Source: Desulfobacter postgatei
GTDB lineage: Bacteria > Desulfobacterota > Desulfobacteria > Desulfobacterales > Desulfobacteraceae
Length of the DNA: 41,687 bases
Assembly (NCBI GenBank): GCA_002747145.1
Contig: PDTI01000016.1
Location: 1-41,687 of the forward strand
Direction of reading: 5' to 3'
The notes beneath the pieces were generated by a model. The model saw only the letters and a program-made list of their open reading frames with translations. It ran no database searches and was not told the origin of the DNA. Positions within the stretch are counted from its first letter, which is position 1. The number at the start of each line of letters is the position of its first letter. The translations under genes were made by a program, and so were the position numbers. This document shows positions 31,547 to 40,700 of this stretch, piece by piece.

Positions 31547-32519
31547 TCTACTGGACCGGCAGACGTTCCGGACCCAGGTGGAACAATTGTGGGGAATTGA
31601 AGTCAATGCGCTGTGTCCCGCTGCCCTCATTGAGGGAAGTCCGGAGCGATCCCTGTCCAGAGCCGTGTTTGAAGACGGATCCGGCAAACGGTTTCTCATT
31701 GAAGCCTTTGCCGCTTCCAAACGCGGGCACAGGAATTGGGTGGCCGCGATACTGGCGTTTTTGAATCGTAAGGGCTTGACAAAGGCGCTGGCGCCTCAAG
31801 CAGCCCTGAATGGAGAGATTCTGCCCTTTATTGGGGAAACCTGTTTTCAGATTACCCGGTATCTGAACTCTGCCGGAATTGAGCGGCCCGGGTGGCTTGC
31901 CTCGTCTCAGATGGGACAGGATATGGCAACATTTCTCATTGATATGCATGGCGCCGCAAAGGGAATCACCCAAAATTTTTCATTCTCTGATTTTTCGATT
32001 AAGGCCTACATATATAAGCTGTTCAAAGATATGGAGGTCCACCATCCCAAAATGCTGACGCAGTATCTTCCGATTCTTAAGTTCCTGGAGAAGGGATTCA
32101 TGGCCGCCTACGATACACTGCCGTCCGGGTTTTGCCATGGGGATTTCCATCCCCTGAATGTGATCTGGGGACCGTTGTCCTGCAACAGCCAGATTCAAGC
32201 GGTCATCGACTGGGAATTTACGGGGATGAAGCCGGATTGCTATGATGCCGCCAATCTTGTGGGCTGTGCGGGGATTGAGCATCCCGAAGGGCTTGCCATG
32301 CCCATGGTGACAACATTTTTATCTTCCATTAAGGCCGCTGGATTGCTCAGCCCCACATCTTTAAAATGGTTTCCGGAATATGTTCTGGCCCTCAGGTTTG
32401 CCTGGCTCTCGGAATGGCTGCGCAAGGCAGATCATCAGATGCTGGATATGGAACTTGCTTTTATGAATATTGTGATTGGAAATATGGATGATTTAATTGA
32501 TATATGGGAACTTAATTAG
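31530..32519 (+). CDS. APH-fold phosphotransferase family protein
   Basis: A 329-residue protein of the aminoglycoside phosphotransferase/choline kinase-like fold. The catalytic loop HGDFHPLN is at residues 203-210 and the metal-binding DWEFTG at 227-232, a spacing normal for the family. The N-lobe is poorly conserved, and the substrate (small alcohol, amino-sugar or protein) cannot be predicted; there is no reason to propose antibiotic resistance. The ATG at 31530, after AAGGAA, overlaps the dinB 3' end by 17 bases, so the two are probably cotranscribed. The frame is open further upstream, but that is inside dinB. A degenerate B repeat begins just after the stop. Confidence 0.88.
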   Translation: MTNVSNLLDRQTFRTQVEQLWGIEVNALCPAALIEGSPERSLSRAVFEDGSGKRFLIEAFAASKRGHRNWVAAILAFLNRKGLTKALAPQAALNGEILPFIGETCFQITRYLNSAGIERPGWLASSQMGQDMATFLIDMHGAAKGITQNFSFSDFSIKAYIYKLFKDMEVHHPKMLTQYLPILKFLEKGFMAAYDTLPSGFCHGDFHPLNVIWGPLSCNSQIQAVIDWEFTGMKPDCYDAANLVGCAGIEHPEGLAMPMVTTFLSSIKAAGLLSPTSLKWFPEYVLALRFAWLSEWLRKADHQMLDMELAFMNIVIGNMDDLIDIWELN

Positions 32520-32528
32520 TGTCCCGAA

Positions 32529-32605
32529 GTTACGCCAACGGACACATATGTCAAATTTAAATATGCATCCATTGGCGTGTACTGCGGATTTGATTTTGGC
32601 CATGG
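32529..32605. repeat. Family-B repeat, degenerate or truncated
   Basis: GTTACGCCAACGGACACATA, CATCCATTGGCGTG and GGATTTGATTTTGGCCATGG keep the B order (inner arms and outer CCATGG end) but lack about half of the unit. It fills the gap between the phosphotransferase and FprA genes. Confidence 0.6.
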
Positions 32606-32677
32606 ATCTTGCGTCAACCTGCACAGCCTTTGGGCATGATATCGGCTTGAGCCGGTGTTGACCCACTATTCCTTTGG

Positions 32678-33877
32678 CTAACCGGCAATTTTCTCTTTTA
32701 AGGTTGCGGCCAGTTTTACACCCAGATCAAAACATTTGCCAAGGTCTGACTCATCGGGTACATATTGGACTCTTAAACCGGGATCAATGATTTCAAGCTT
32801 CATCGTCTCAAATTCCTTATTCAGGAGTTTTACGGCTTCACCACTCCATCCATAAGATCCGAAGGCCACAGCACATTTATTCTGGGGGCGCAGCCCTTTG
32901 ATATAAGTCATCACATCCGAGATAACCGGAAAAATGTTGTTGTTCAGTGTGGGAGACCCTACGGCAATGCCACCGGCATCAATGACTTCGGTCATGATGT
33001 CTGACCGGTGGCATTTTCGGGTGTTCATCAGTCTGACATTCACATCTTCGGATTCAATACCATTGGTGATGGCCTTGGCCATTTTGGTGGTACTCTCCCA
33101 CATGGAGTCAAACAGCACCACAATTTTTTTCTGGGGTTCCTGCCTGGACCACTGGTCATAGGCCTCAATGATCTTTGACGGATTGTCCCGCCAGATAATG
33201 CCATGATCCGGACAGATCATATCGATTTTCAGATTCATTTTGCCCACATCCTTGAGCAGGGCCTGGACCTTGTCGGAGAAGTGCAGCAGGATATTGGCGT
33301 AATACTTGCGGGCATGGGGAATGATTTCATCCCCTATTTCATCATCAAAGAACATGTCACCGGCGTAATGCTGCCCAAAGGCATCGCTGGAAAAGAGGAT
33401 GGCCTCATCGGGCAGATAAGTGAACATGGAATCGGGCCAGTGAAGCATTTTTGTCTCAAGGAATGAGAATGTTCTGTCTCCCAGTGTCAGGGTGTCTCCC
33501 GTCTTGACCACCTGGAAATTGTAATCTGTGTTTAAATGGCTTTTCAGGTTTTTGGCCCCCATTTTCGAACAATAGATCGGCTTGTCCACACCGATTTTAT
33601 TGAGCACCTTGGGGATGGCGCCGGAATGATCCATTTCTGTATGGTTGGAGATAACAGCATCAATTTTTTGGGGATCAATGATCCGGGAAATGTTGTCCAG
33701 CAGTTCATCTCCGAAGTTTTTCTTTACTGTGTCGATGAGGATGTTCTGTTTCCCCAGCACCAGAAAGGCGTTGTACGTGGTGCCCTCGTAGGTGGAATAT
33801 CCGTGAAAATCACGGATATCCCAGTCCCGGCATCCCACGGAATAGATCTTGTCTGCTATTTCAATGGGCTTATACAT
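32678..33877 (-). CDS. fprA: Flavodiiron protein (FprA / rubredoxin:oxygen oxidoreductase)
   Basis: A 399-residue flavodiiron protein that reduces O2 to water (or NO to N2O), protecting anaerobes. The N-terminal metallo-beta-lactamase-like domain carries the diiron motif H79-x-E81-x-D83-H84 in NHTEMDHSG, followed by further ligand histidines (including a LHWPDS strand and a CPDHG loop). The flavodoxin domain (about 250-398) has the FMN loop DSMWESTTKMA and GSPTLNN. The ATG follows GGGAG by 10 bases. The small rubredoxin gene ends 19 bases upstream on the same strand, giving the usual electron donor and oxidase pair seen in Desulfovibrio-type systems. Confidence 0.95.
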   Translation of the reverse strand: MYKPIEIADKIYSVGCRDWDIRDFHGYSTYEGTTYNAFLVLGKQNILIDTVKKNFGDELLDNISRIIDPQKIDAVISNHTEMDHSGAIPKVLNKIGVDKPIYCSKMGAKNLKSHLNTDYNFQVVKTGDTLTLGDRTFSFLETKMLHWPDSMFTYLPDEAILFSSDAFGQHYAGDMFFDDEIGDEIIPHARKYYANILLHFSDKVQALLKDVGKMNLKIDMICPDHGIIWRDNPSKIIEAYDQWSRQEPQKKIVVLFDSMWESTTKMAKAITNGIESEDVNVRLMNTRKCHRSDIMTEVIDAGGIAVGSPTLNNNIFPVISDVMTYIKGLRPQNKCAVAFGSYGWSGEAVKLLNKEFETMKLEIIDPGLRVQYVPDESDLGKCFDLGVKLAATLKEKIAG

Positions 33878-33896
33878 TTAAATAATCTCCCGGGGT

Positions 33897-34058
33897 TTAA
33901 TCATCCAGTTTGTCAAAATTTTCCTGGGCTGCGCCGCACATGGGACATACCCAGTCTTCGGGAAGGTCTTCCCAGGCCGTGCCGGCATCTACACCATTGT
34001 CAGGGTCGCCTTCAGCAGGGTCGTACACATATCCGCAGGGGCATTCATATTTATCCAT
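33897..34058 (-). CDS. Rubredoxin (short, CxCG first knuckle)
   Basis: A 53-residue rubredoxin, the electron donor to the flavodiiron protein encoded 19 bases downstream. It reads [18 protein letters not shown], continues through the typical PDNGV and [12 protein letters not shown], and ends [14 protein letters not shown]. The second knuckle is the normal CxxCG, but the first is Cys6-Pro-Cys8-Gly, one residue shorter than the usual CxxCG. GGAGG lies 7 bases before the ATG at 34058, so the gene is well supported although very short. The DNA around the first knuckle shows no sign of a frame error. The gene is bounded upstream by a family-B repeat. Confidence 0.93.
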   Translation of the reverse strand: MDKYECPCGYVYDPAEGDPDNGVDAGTAWEDLPEDWVCPMCGAAQENFDKLDD

Positions 34059-34086
34059 TGTTTATCCTCCATGTTGTTTAAGGTTC

Positions 34087-34198
34087 AGGTCAAATTAAAA
34101 TCACCTGTCTGCTTGCTTTTTAAAAAGCCATTGGCAAGCCTTGATGCCGGCTTAAAAGCCCGTGCATCTGTGGCAGGTTTAATTGTGACCATGGGTAT
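34087..34198. repeat. Family-B repeat, shortened copy
   Basis: GGTCAAATTAAAATCACCTG, CATTGGCAAGCCTTGATGCC, GGCTTAAAAGCCCGTGCATC and TTTAATTGTGACCATGGG keep both termini and the TTAAAA arm. The middle third is lost relative to the 159-bp copies. Confidence 0.65.
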
Positions 34199-34352
34199 AG
34201 GTTAAAATTTATAAACCAAACAATTCAGCCAACTCAATGCTCACTATAAGCAAATACCGTGCCCTTATTGTAAAGATTAAATTAAAAATAAGGACATATA
34301 AAGGTTTAAACTTGATTGACATTCATATAACATAAGTTCTTTAATATCAATA

Positions 34353-34453
34353 AGAGCCTGTTTGGTAATCAGGGGATCGAAGCACAATCCCATGAAAATG
34401 AGCACCAGTTTTCATGGGATTGCAGCCGATTCATCAATTATCAAACAGGCTCT
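34353..34453. repeat. Family-A palindromic repeat, complete short copy
   Basis: AGAGCCTGTTTGGTAAT (left) and ATTATCAAACAGGCTCT (right) are inverted with one mismatch over 17 bases, and an inner perfect 14-bp stem CAATCCCATGAAAA/TTTTCATGGGATTG surrounds a 10-base loop. The whole 101 bp can form a double hairpin. It lies 42 bases before the SRPBCC-TIGR01777 start. Its clean ends make it the reference copy of the family. Confidence 0.8.
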
Positions 34454-34495
34454 AAGCCATTAAATCTAATCCAAAGGTGGGTAGTACAGGAATAT

Positions 34496-35869
34496 ATGGC
34501 GGCAAAAATATTTATTAAAAAGACACAGATAGACGCTTCCGCAGCAGATTTGTTTGCCTGGCATGCCCGGGAGGGGGCCATCAACCGGCTTACCCCGCCC
34601 TGGGCCCCTTTACAACAGATTTCCCGTAAAGGCAAAGGGATTGACAAAGGGGTTCAGGTCAAATTCAAAATCAGGGTCATGGGCATTCCCATGATCTGGG
34701 AGGCGCAACACATTGAATATGAAGAGAACCGGATGTTCCGGGACCGGCAGGTAAAAGGGCCCTTTGGCTTGTGGGAACATACCCACCATTTCCATAAGGT
34801 GGCCGAAAACCGAACGATCATGGAAGACCAGGTGAAATTTAAACTGCCGATGGAACCGTTCAGCCTGCCGTTCTACGGATACGCCATGAAGGAACTGGAG
34901 CGGATATTTTCCTACCGCCATCAGGTATTAAAAGCGGACATGGAGAAGCGGGTGGGAAAAATAAAACAGCAGCGGATTCTGATATCCGGGGCATCAGGTA
35001 CCATCGGCCAGGCCCTGGTGCCGTTTCTAAGAACCTGCGGCCATGAGGTGATTCGCCTGGTCCGTGATCCAAACACCGATGCCCCCGATACCCTGTACTG
35101 GGACCCTTATCAAAATATCCTGGACTTGGGGGCGGCCGGTCCGATTGATGCTGTGATCAACTTGAACGGCGTGGATATCACCCGGGGAACGTGGACGGAC
35201 AAACAGAAAAAACGGATTATCGATTCCCGGGTTATTCCCACACAGGTACTGGTGGAAAAAATGGGGGCCATGGCAGATCCCCCTGCCACCTTTATCTCCT
35301 CATCGGCCATCGGCCTGTACGGGGAAGGCGCAGACCGGAAACTTACCGAAGGGACACCCAAGGGGGACTCATTTATTTCTGAGGTGTGCCATCAGTGGGA
35401 AACCGCATCCCTTGGTGCTGAGCGCAGGGGAATCCGTACCATACAGCTGCGCATCGGTGTTGTGATGACACCGGCCGGAGGGGCCCTGAAACGCATGTTT
35501 CTCCCCTTTGCCCTGGGGTTGGGGATCCGGTTTTCCCAAGGCCGGCAGTATATGAGCTGGATCAGCATGGAGGATGTGCTGGCCGGTATCCTCCATCTTC
35601 TGGAAAAAGAGGATATCCATGGCCCTGTAAACCTGACCGCACCAGTACCTGAAATCAATAAAGCGTTCAGTCAAACCCTGGGCCGGGTTCTTTCCCGACC
35701 GGTTTTTTTAGTGATGCCGGCCCCTGTGATCACCTCCCTGTGGGGAGATATGGGTAAAGAGACAATGTTAACCTCGGCCCGGGTGATTCCCTTAAAATTG
35801 CTGGACAGCGGATATCAATTCACCCATGCCACCCTGGAACCGGCCTTACGGCATTTGCTGGGCAGGTAA
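34496..35869 (+). CDS. SRPBCC (START-like) domain fused to TIGR01777 epimerase
   Basis: A 457-residue fusion. Residues 1-150 form an SRPBCC/polyketide-cyclase-like ligand-binding domain (FIKKTQIDASAADLFAWHAR, LTPPWAPLQ, GPFGLWEHTHHF). Residues 158-457 are a TIGR01777 SDR with GASGTIG at 165-171, VINLNGVDI, FISSSAIGLYG, GGALKRMFLPFALGLG and the C-terminal DUF1731-type end. This fusion is known in many bacteria; its substrate is unknown. CAGGA lies 6 bases upstream of the ATG. It is a paralogue of the 305-residue protein at 12653 but not a recent duplicate. The next gene on the same strand is an unrecognised membrane protein beyond a small hairpin. Confidence 0.93.
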   Translation: MAAKIFIKKTQIDASAADLFAWHAREGAINRLTPPWAPLQQISRKGKGIDKGVQVKFKIRVMGIPMIWEAQHIEYEENRMFRDRQVKGPFGLWEHTHHFHKVAENRTIMEDQVKFKLPMEPFSLPFYGYAMKELERIFSYRHQVLKADMEKRVGKIKQQRILISGASGTIGQALVPFLRTCGHEVIRLVRDPNTDAPDTLYWDPYQNILDLGAAGPIDAVINLNGVDITRGTWTDKQKKRIIDSRVIPTQVLVEKMGAMADPPATFISSSAIGLYGEGADRKLTEGTPKGDSFISEVCHQWETASLGAERRGIRTIQLRIGVVMTPAGGALKRMFLPFALGLGIRFSQGRQYMSWISMEDVLAGILHLLEKEDIHGPVNLTAPVPEINKAFSQTLGRVLSRPVFLVMPAPVITSLWGDMGKETMLTSARVIPLKLLDSGYQFTHATLEPALRHLLGR

Positions 35870-35887
35870 GGGCCATGGCCACAGCTA

Positions 35888-35922
35888 AGTAGATTGGGTT
35901 GGAGAACGAAACCCAATCTACT
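35888..35922. repeat. 13-bp-stem inverted repeat (AACCCAATCTACT type)
   Basis: AGTAGATTGGGTT (35888-35900) and AACCCAATCTACT (35910-35922) flank a 9-base loop. The TTGGGTT/AACCCAA core resembles a repeat type I recall from many proteobacterial and cyanobacterial genomes. No T-run follows, so terminator function is doubtful. Confidence 0.6.
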
Positions 35923-35952
35923 ATGAATATGATCTCATTCAGGAACGATACA

Positions 35953-37056
35953 ATGAATACAAAAGTAAAATTTCTGTTTTCCTTTCTTATGATTACCGCC
36001 CTGATTTTCGGGTTTGTGCATATCTATTTCCCGTCAGAAAACTACAATTTTGAACGGCTGCATGTTTTTCTGTTTAATCTGTGTACCGGCGGTACCATTC
36101 TTCTGTATTACACCCAGCGGCAACAGGGCATGTCCAGAATCGTCCAGTTGTTTTTTGTATTGTCCCTGGTATATGCCTTGTCTGCATTTTTTGAAGTGTA
36201 CCCCCTGACCCTGGCTGTTTCCGCCGTGCTCTGGTTCCTGGTGGAGAAGATCAGGGTGGAAAAATTTTCAGTGCTGCCCCTGCAGTTCATTCAAAACAGT
36301 GTTCCGGTCACGGAGAAATTTCACCAGGCCAGCCTGTTGTGCCTGTCCACAGGCATTGTCATGGCGTCCATGGTCATCATCAACAACCAGTATACCCACT
36401 GGATCTATATGGAAAAACTGAACCTGAACACCTTTTTCCTGGGGTATTCATTCCCTTTGTCCCTGGTGACCCTGTCCCTGATTTTCGGCATGCTTAAAAA
36501 GATTGAAGGTCGCGAACGCAAGGGGATCATGGAGGTCTGTTTCTGGACCATCACCCTGGGTGTCATCATCTTTTTCTGTTTCATTCTTTTTGAACGGTTC
36601 ATTTTCCAGGTGTTTGTGACGGCGGCCCTGTTCACGGCGGTGGTGATGGTGCTTCTGCTCTATTATACCTTTGCGGACCGGATTCAGCAGAAATTGTTCC
36701 TGACGTCGGGCATTGGGTTCCTCATTGCCACTGCGGTGACCGGTATCGCCTATATCTCCTTGCATATGCAGGACAGCTATGACCCCATGCAGACCAAATG
36801 GCTGCTTCATGTTCATGTATTTGCCTCCCTGTACGGATGGAATCTGTGCGGATTATCGGTAATCTGCCGATTTGACGATTTCCCCATCAAGCTGCATTCC
36901 CCAACGGTGATTGTGACCCACTGGATTACCGCACTGGTGCTGGCGCCCCTGGGTGTCTTTTACGGCTGGGCTGCAATACTGGCTATTTTGGGATATGCGT
37001 ATATTACCATCACCCTGTTTTTTTCCGACAACGCTGTGGTGGACCATGGCCGATAA
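35953..37056 (+). CDS. Polytopic membrane protein of unknown function
   Basis: A 367-residue protein with about ten to eleven predicted transmembrane helices and no recognised family. Notable features are histidines inside or at the edges of the last helices (LLHVHVFASLYGWNLCGLSV, LHSPTVIVTHWITALVL) and a conserved-looking RFDDFP loop, a pattern sometimes seen in haem- or metal-binding membrane proteins; that is only a suggestion. The ATG at 35953 follows AGGA by 8 bases and is preferred to ATG 35923 or a TTG at 35899 inside the preceding hairpin. It follows the SRPBCC-TIGR01777 gene by 83 bases and may be cotranscribed. It converges with the DUF374 gene, 34 bases away. Confidence 0.75.
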   Translation: MNTKVKFLFSFLMITALIFGFVHIYFPSENYNFERLHVFLFNLCTGGTILLYYTQRQQGMSRIVQLFFVLSLVYALSAFFEVYPLTLAVSAVLWFLVEKIRVEKFSVLPLQFIQNSVPVTEKFHQASLLCLSTGIVMASMVIINNQYTHWIYMEKLNLNTFFLGYSFPLSLVTLSLIFGMLKKIEGRERKGIMEVCFWTITLGVIIFFCFILFERFIFQVFVTAALFTAVVMVLLLYYTFADRIQQKLFLTSGIGFLIATAVTGIAYISLHMQDSYDPMQTKWLLHVHVFASLYGWNLCGLSVICRFDDFPIKLHSPTVIVTHWITALVLAPLGVFYGWAAILAILGYAYITITLFFSDNAVVDHGR

Positions 37057-37090
37057 CACAGAACGGGTAAGGCCCATAGCTGCGGCCCGG

Positions 37091-37753
37091 TTACTGATCA
37101 TGTCCGGATGTATGGAGGCCCGGAAGCATTTCCGTTTCTAGATTACGGCGAAGGGTCTCAAAATCCGTATTGTCATTGAGTTCAAGTCGTATGGGATCTG
37201 CATACCGAATCCACACCCGGGTAAAGGGCTTGGGAAGCATAAAGCGGTCCCAGGAGTTGAAGAACCACGCCGCATCCGCATCGGTATAACACGGCACCAC
37301 AACCGCGCCGGTCTCCAAGGCCATTTTTATTACACCGGCTTTGACCTTACCAATGGGCCCCCTGGGGCCGTCCAGGATATGCGCACCGAATTTATACGTG
37401 TTAATATGGTCAATCATGGCTTTTAAGGCTTCCTTGCCCCCCCTGGAAGAAGATCCCCGCGGCGTATACCATCCCATCCGGTTGGCCACTGATGAAATCA
37501 GATCACCATCCTTACTTCTGGAAATCATCAGGCCGGGGGTATATTGGGAATAGGTTTTAGCATATCGAATGGCAGAAAAAAACTGCTGATGCCAGGCGAC
37601 CAGAAGTACCGGCTTTTTTGCTTTCACTAGTGCCATCCAGGGCCCTTCATTTTCAACTTTTAGTCTAAAGGTTGATGCATAGCAGTATATAAAGTAGTAG
37701 GTCATCAACATAAAAGGACGGGTGTAAATAATAAATTTCAATCGTTTAAACAT
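37091..37753 (-). CDS. DUF374 lysophospholipid acyltransferase family protein
   Basis: A 220-residue acyltransferase-fold protein of the DUF374 type, related to LPLAT/lipid A acyltransferases. Motif blocks are LLVAWHQQFFSAI (about 51-63) for the acyltransferase histidine, MISRSKDGDLI, TPRGSSSRGGKEAL and the GAHILDGPRGP loop. A hydrophobic N-terminal segment (residues 12-30) could anchor it to the inner membrane. Members are frequent in Desulfovibrio-like and other deltaproteobacteria and may modify lipid A or lysolipids; the acceptor is unproven. The ATG at 37753 lies 26 bases downstream of the end of the large AsmA-like gene on the same strand, so the pair could form an envelope-biogenesis operon. 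Confidence 0.88.
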   Translation of the reverse strand: MFKRLKFIIYTRPFMLMTYYFIYCYASTFRLKVENEGPWMALVKAKKPVLLVAWHQQFFSAIRYAKTYSQYTPGLMISRSKDGDLISSVANRMGWYTPRGSSSRGGKEALKAMIDHINTYKFGAHILDGPRGPIGKVKAGVIKMALETGAVVVPCYTDADAAWFFNSWDRFMLPKPFTRVWIRYADPIRLELNDNTDFETLRRNLETEMLPGLHTSGHDQ

Positions 37754-37778
37754 TGTGTGGGTTTCTTTTAAAAATGGA

Positions 37779-40700
37779 TCATTTTAATTCAAAAATGGTT
37801 TTTACCGGTGTTTCCCCGATCTTGTCGTCAGCGACAGCCATGGGCTCTTTTACAAAAATCCGCCGTGTTTCGATCCCACCTGAATTCACCATACGGTTAT
37901 GCACTGCGCCACTTCTGCGCAGGGCAAGATCCTTTAGTTCCTTTTCAGTAACGGTAATGGATGTGAGCAGCAGCTTTTCTTGTTCGCTGCTTGACAACGC
38001 TTTTTCCGCTCCGGATTCTTCCCTGGGTTTGGGGAATTCGGCGTCATCATAGGCGGCTGCCACAAGGGCGGCCCGTTCCTGTGGTGTTAAGGCGTTCAGG
38101 TCTTTTCCTTCTGCGATCCCGCTCCTGGCCTGCACTTTGGACAGCTGTGTATTGTATTTAGACCGTCTGATCCCCTCCCTGTCTTTTTCTGGATTGAATG
38201 TGCCGTCAATCTCCAAAGATAATTTTTCTTTCTCCATCAGGATTTTAGATAGTTGATCGATTTTTTCAAGGTCCGAATCACCTAGCACGTCACTTCCCGG
38301 TTCAAACGCCACATGGCCAAGATCCTGCCCTTTGGCCAAGCCAAACATCCCCCCCAGAAATTTAAAAGGGGCGGAGACAATGCCAAGAATCACATTTTTC
38401 AATGCAGTGGCAACCACACTGCCGTAACTGAATTTTGGGTCATCAAGCTGCCCATGGATCGGCACATTCAGTTTAATTTCATCTTTTGAATTCTTGAGCA
38501 GTGAAATGGCAAAGTCCAGTGGCAGAGAAACGGCATCCGGTGAATACACACGTTCCCCAAGGGTGAGCTGATCCAGAAAAATCCGGTTCATGGAATTGAG
38601 TTCTTTATCCTTGATGTCGTACTCAAGATTCAGAATCAATTTTCCCTTTGCAATGCGATATCCCAGAAATTTTTCCGTATAGGTGTTGAACTGGGGCAAC
38701 TCAATATTTTTAAAGGACACGGTCAGATCTGCAAATGTCTCGTTTTTTAAAGGGTCTATAAGGCCTGCAACCTCAAGGGGCGCATGATCGGCATAGGTGC
38801 CTTTGAGTAAAAGCTTTGCCGGTTCTCTCTCGGGCAATGAAGACAGGCCCGTAAGACTGCCACCCAGTTTTGTCATATCCACAGAATAACCCGGCGGCGT
38901 ATAGTGATCGGTAAAGTGTATTGTACCGCCCTGCATGGTGACGGCATCGATATTTATGCTAGGACCGTGCCTCTCTTTTTCAGCCGATGGCGTGCTCGTC
39001 TTTGGTAAAACCGGGGTTTGGTCTTTGGGGTTTTGATCCTTGCTGTGTTTGACAATCCTGCTTAAGTTCAACATACCATGTTCGGAAATATCAATGATCT
39101 GGTAAAAATCGGTCAAGGCAATTTTACCGATATTGATGGACATGGGCGTCAAATCCATGTCCATATCTGATAGAAACAAGGCGTTGCATTTGAAAAAGTC
39201 GTTGTTGTCATTTTGGGTTTTGCTTGAAAACTTACCGAACAGTATATTCCCCTTGTATCTGATGTTCGGCTCACCACGGTCTGGTACGAAAACGGTCAGC
39301 CGTCCGTGGGTATCCATATATCCTTGTTCGATAAGGATATTCAGGTAGTGGGTAACATAGGGATTAAAGGGATTCAGTCCCATATTTTTGATATCCAGAT
39401 CCAGTGCGGTTGCCATTGAAGACAGGTCAACGCTGCCACTAATGTTTATCTTTCCTTTCTCTTCTAACACCATACTGGTTTGAATACGTCCTTTTTTACC
39501 CGGAATCGTGGACAGATCTTCCACACAGATGCCGATATTGCCCACACGCATTCGTACCGGCGTTTCCGGTCCAAGATCTGAAAATGCAAGATCGTAATTC
39601 AGCAGATCCAACCGGCCCAGGGATAATTCCCAGGGTGTCTCAGGTGATTTCGCCCCGGACACCTCACCCTCGGCAGCAAGGCCAAAATGCGCCCTATCTG
39701 TTGGGGGGGCGGCAACCATCTCATAGACACGCTGCACCAGGTTAATATGCCCTTGTTTATCCCGAATCAGATCCAGGCGGCCTGCATCTGCTGTCACCAT
39801 TTCAACCCCTATGTTCCGGGTTGTGGAATCCATAGAAATGCCTTTGCAGTCAATGGATGTCATCTGTACCACAGGCTCATTGTCATCGCCGCCCTGAATG
39901 CGGATGCCATTGATCCTCACACTGCCGTCGGAAATTGAAAACACAGGGGTCTCTTCCGCCATGGCCACACTGAATCCTGTGCCGGCCGTCAAGGCCTCGA
40001 CACTGAGTCCACGTCCGCCGTATGGGGCATAGTAAGGACGGTATTTATCCGGCATCACGCCACTGATATCCAATCGGCCATCAAGTTTCAGGGCCGGTGT
40101 GGTCGACAATGTCCCATTAAGCGCCAGGGTCTCCTTTGCCGCCGTTGTGAAATTCACTTGGTATCTCCCCGACATCACCCCCTGGGGCCCAATTTCCATC
40201 TTGCTGAAATTAAGATCGAACCCGGATACCTCAGTGGTAAATGTTGGACTTAAACAGTGGTCTGTAAAAAGGATTTCACCATTATTGAATCCCCCTTTGT
40301 CCACGGTAATGTGAAATTGAAAGGGGTGGGAGGCTTTGGTCAAATCCTGCTGTCCGTGGGCTGCCGGTGCATCGGCTGGGGAGGCTTTGTCCTGGGCTTC
40401 CGGCATAAGGTCGGCCACATTCAGGCTACCGTCTTCTTTCCGGGTCAATGCCAGGCGCGTATTATTTATGGCCAGGTGTTTTATGACCATTCTTCCGGAA
40501 AGCAGATCCTTAGTTTGGGCTTTAAGAACCATTTCAGGGGATGATAAAAAAGGCGTTGCTGCATTGTGGTCGGTATTCCAGATTCCCAAATCCATATTTT
40601 TAAGGGTCGCGTCCAGGTCAATGCCCAACATATGGGCATGCTTGACTTGACCAGGCTCCTGACGGTAGGCCGCGGAAACCAAAAGATCCATCCGGCCCGG

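Larger units (their letters stand above)
34059..34495. other. Intergenic region with one B and one A repeat
   Basis: This 437-base gap between the rubredoxin gene and the SRPBCC-TIGR01777 gene contains the B copy at 34087-34198 and the complete short A copy at 34353-34453. Between them is AT-rich sequence without an open frame of note. Confidence 0.6.

Noticed and set aside
22687..34495. Possible CRISPR array in the repeat-rich region
   Set aside because: The repeats are 40-160 bp, palindromic, irregularly spaced and in both orientations, and no cas genes are present.
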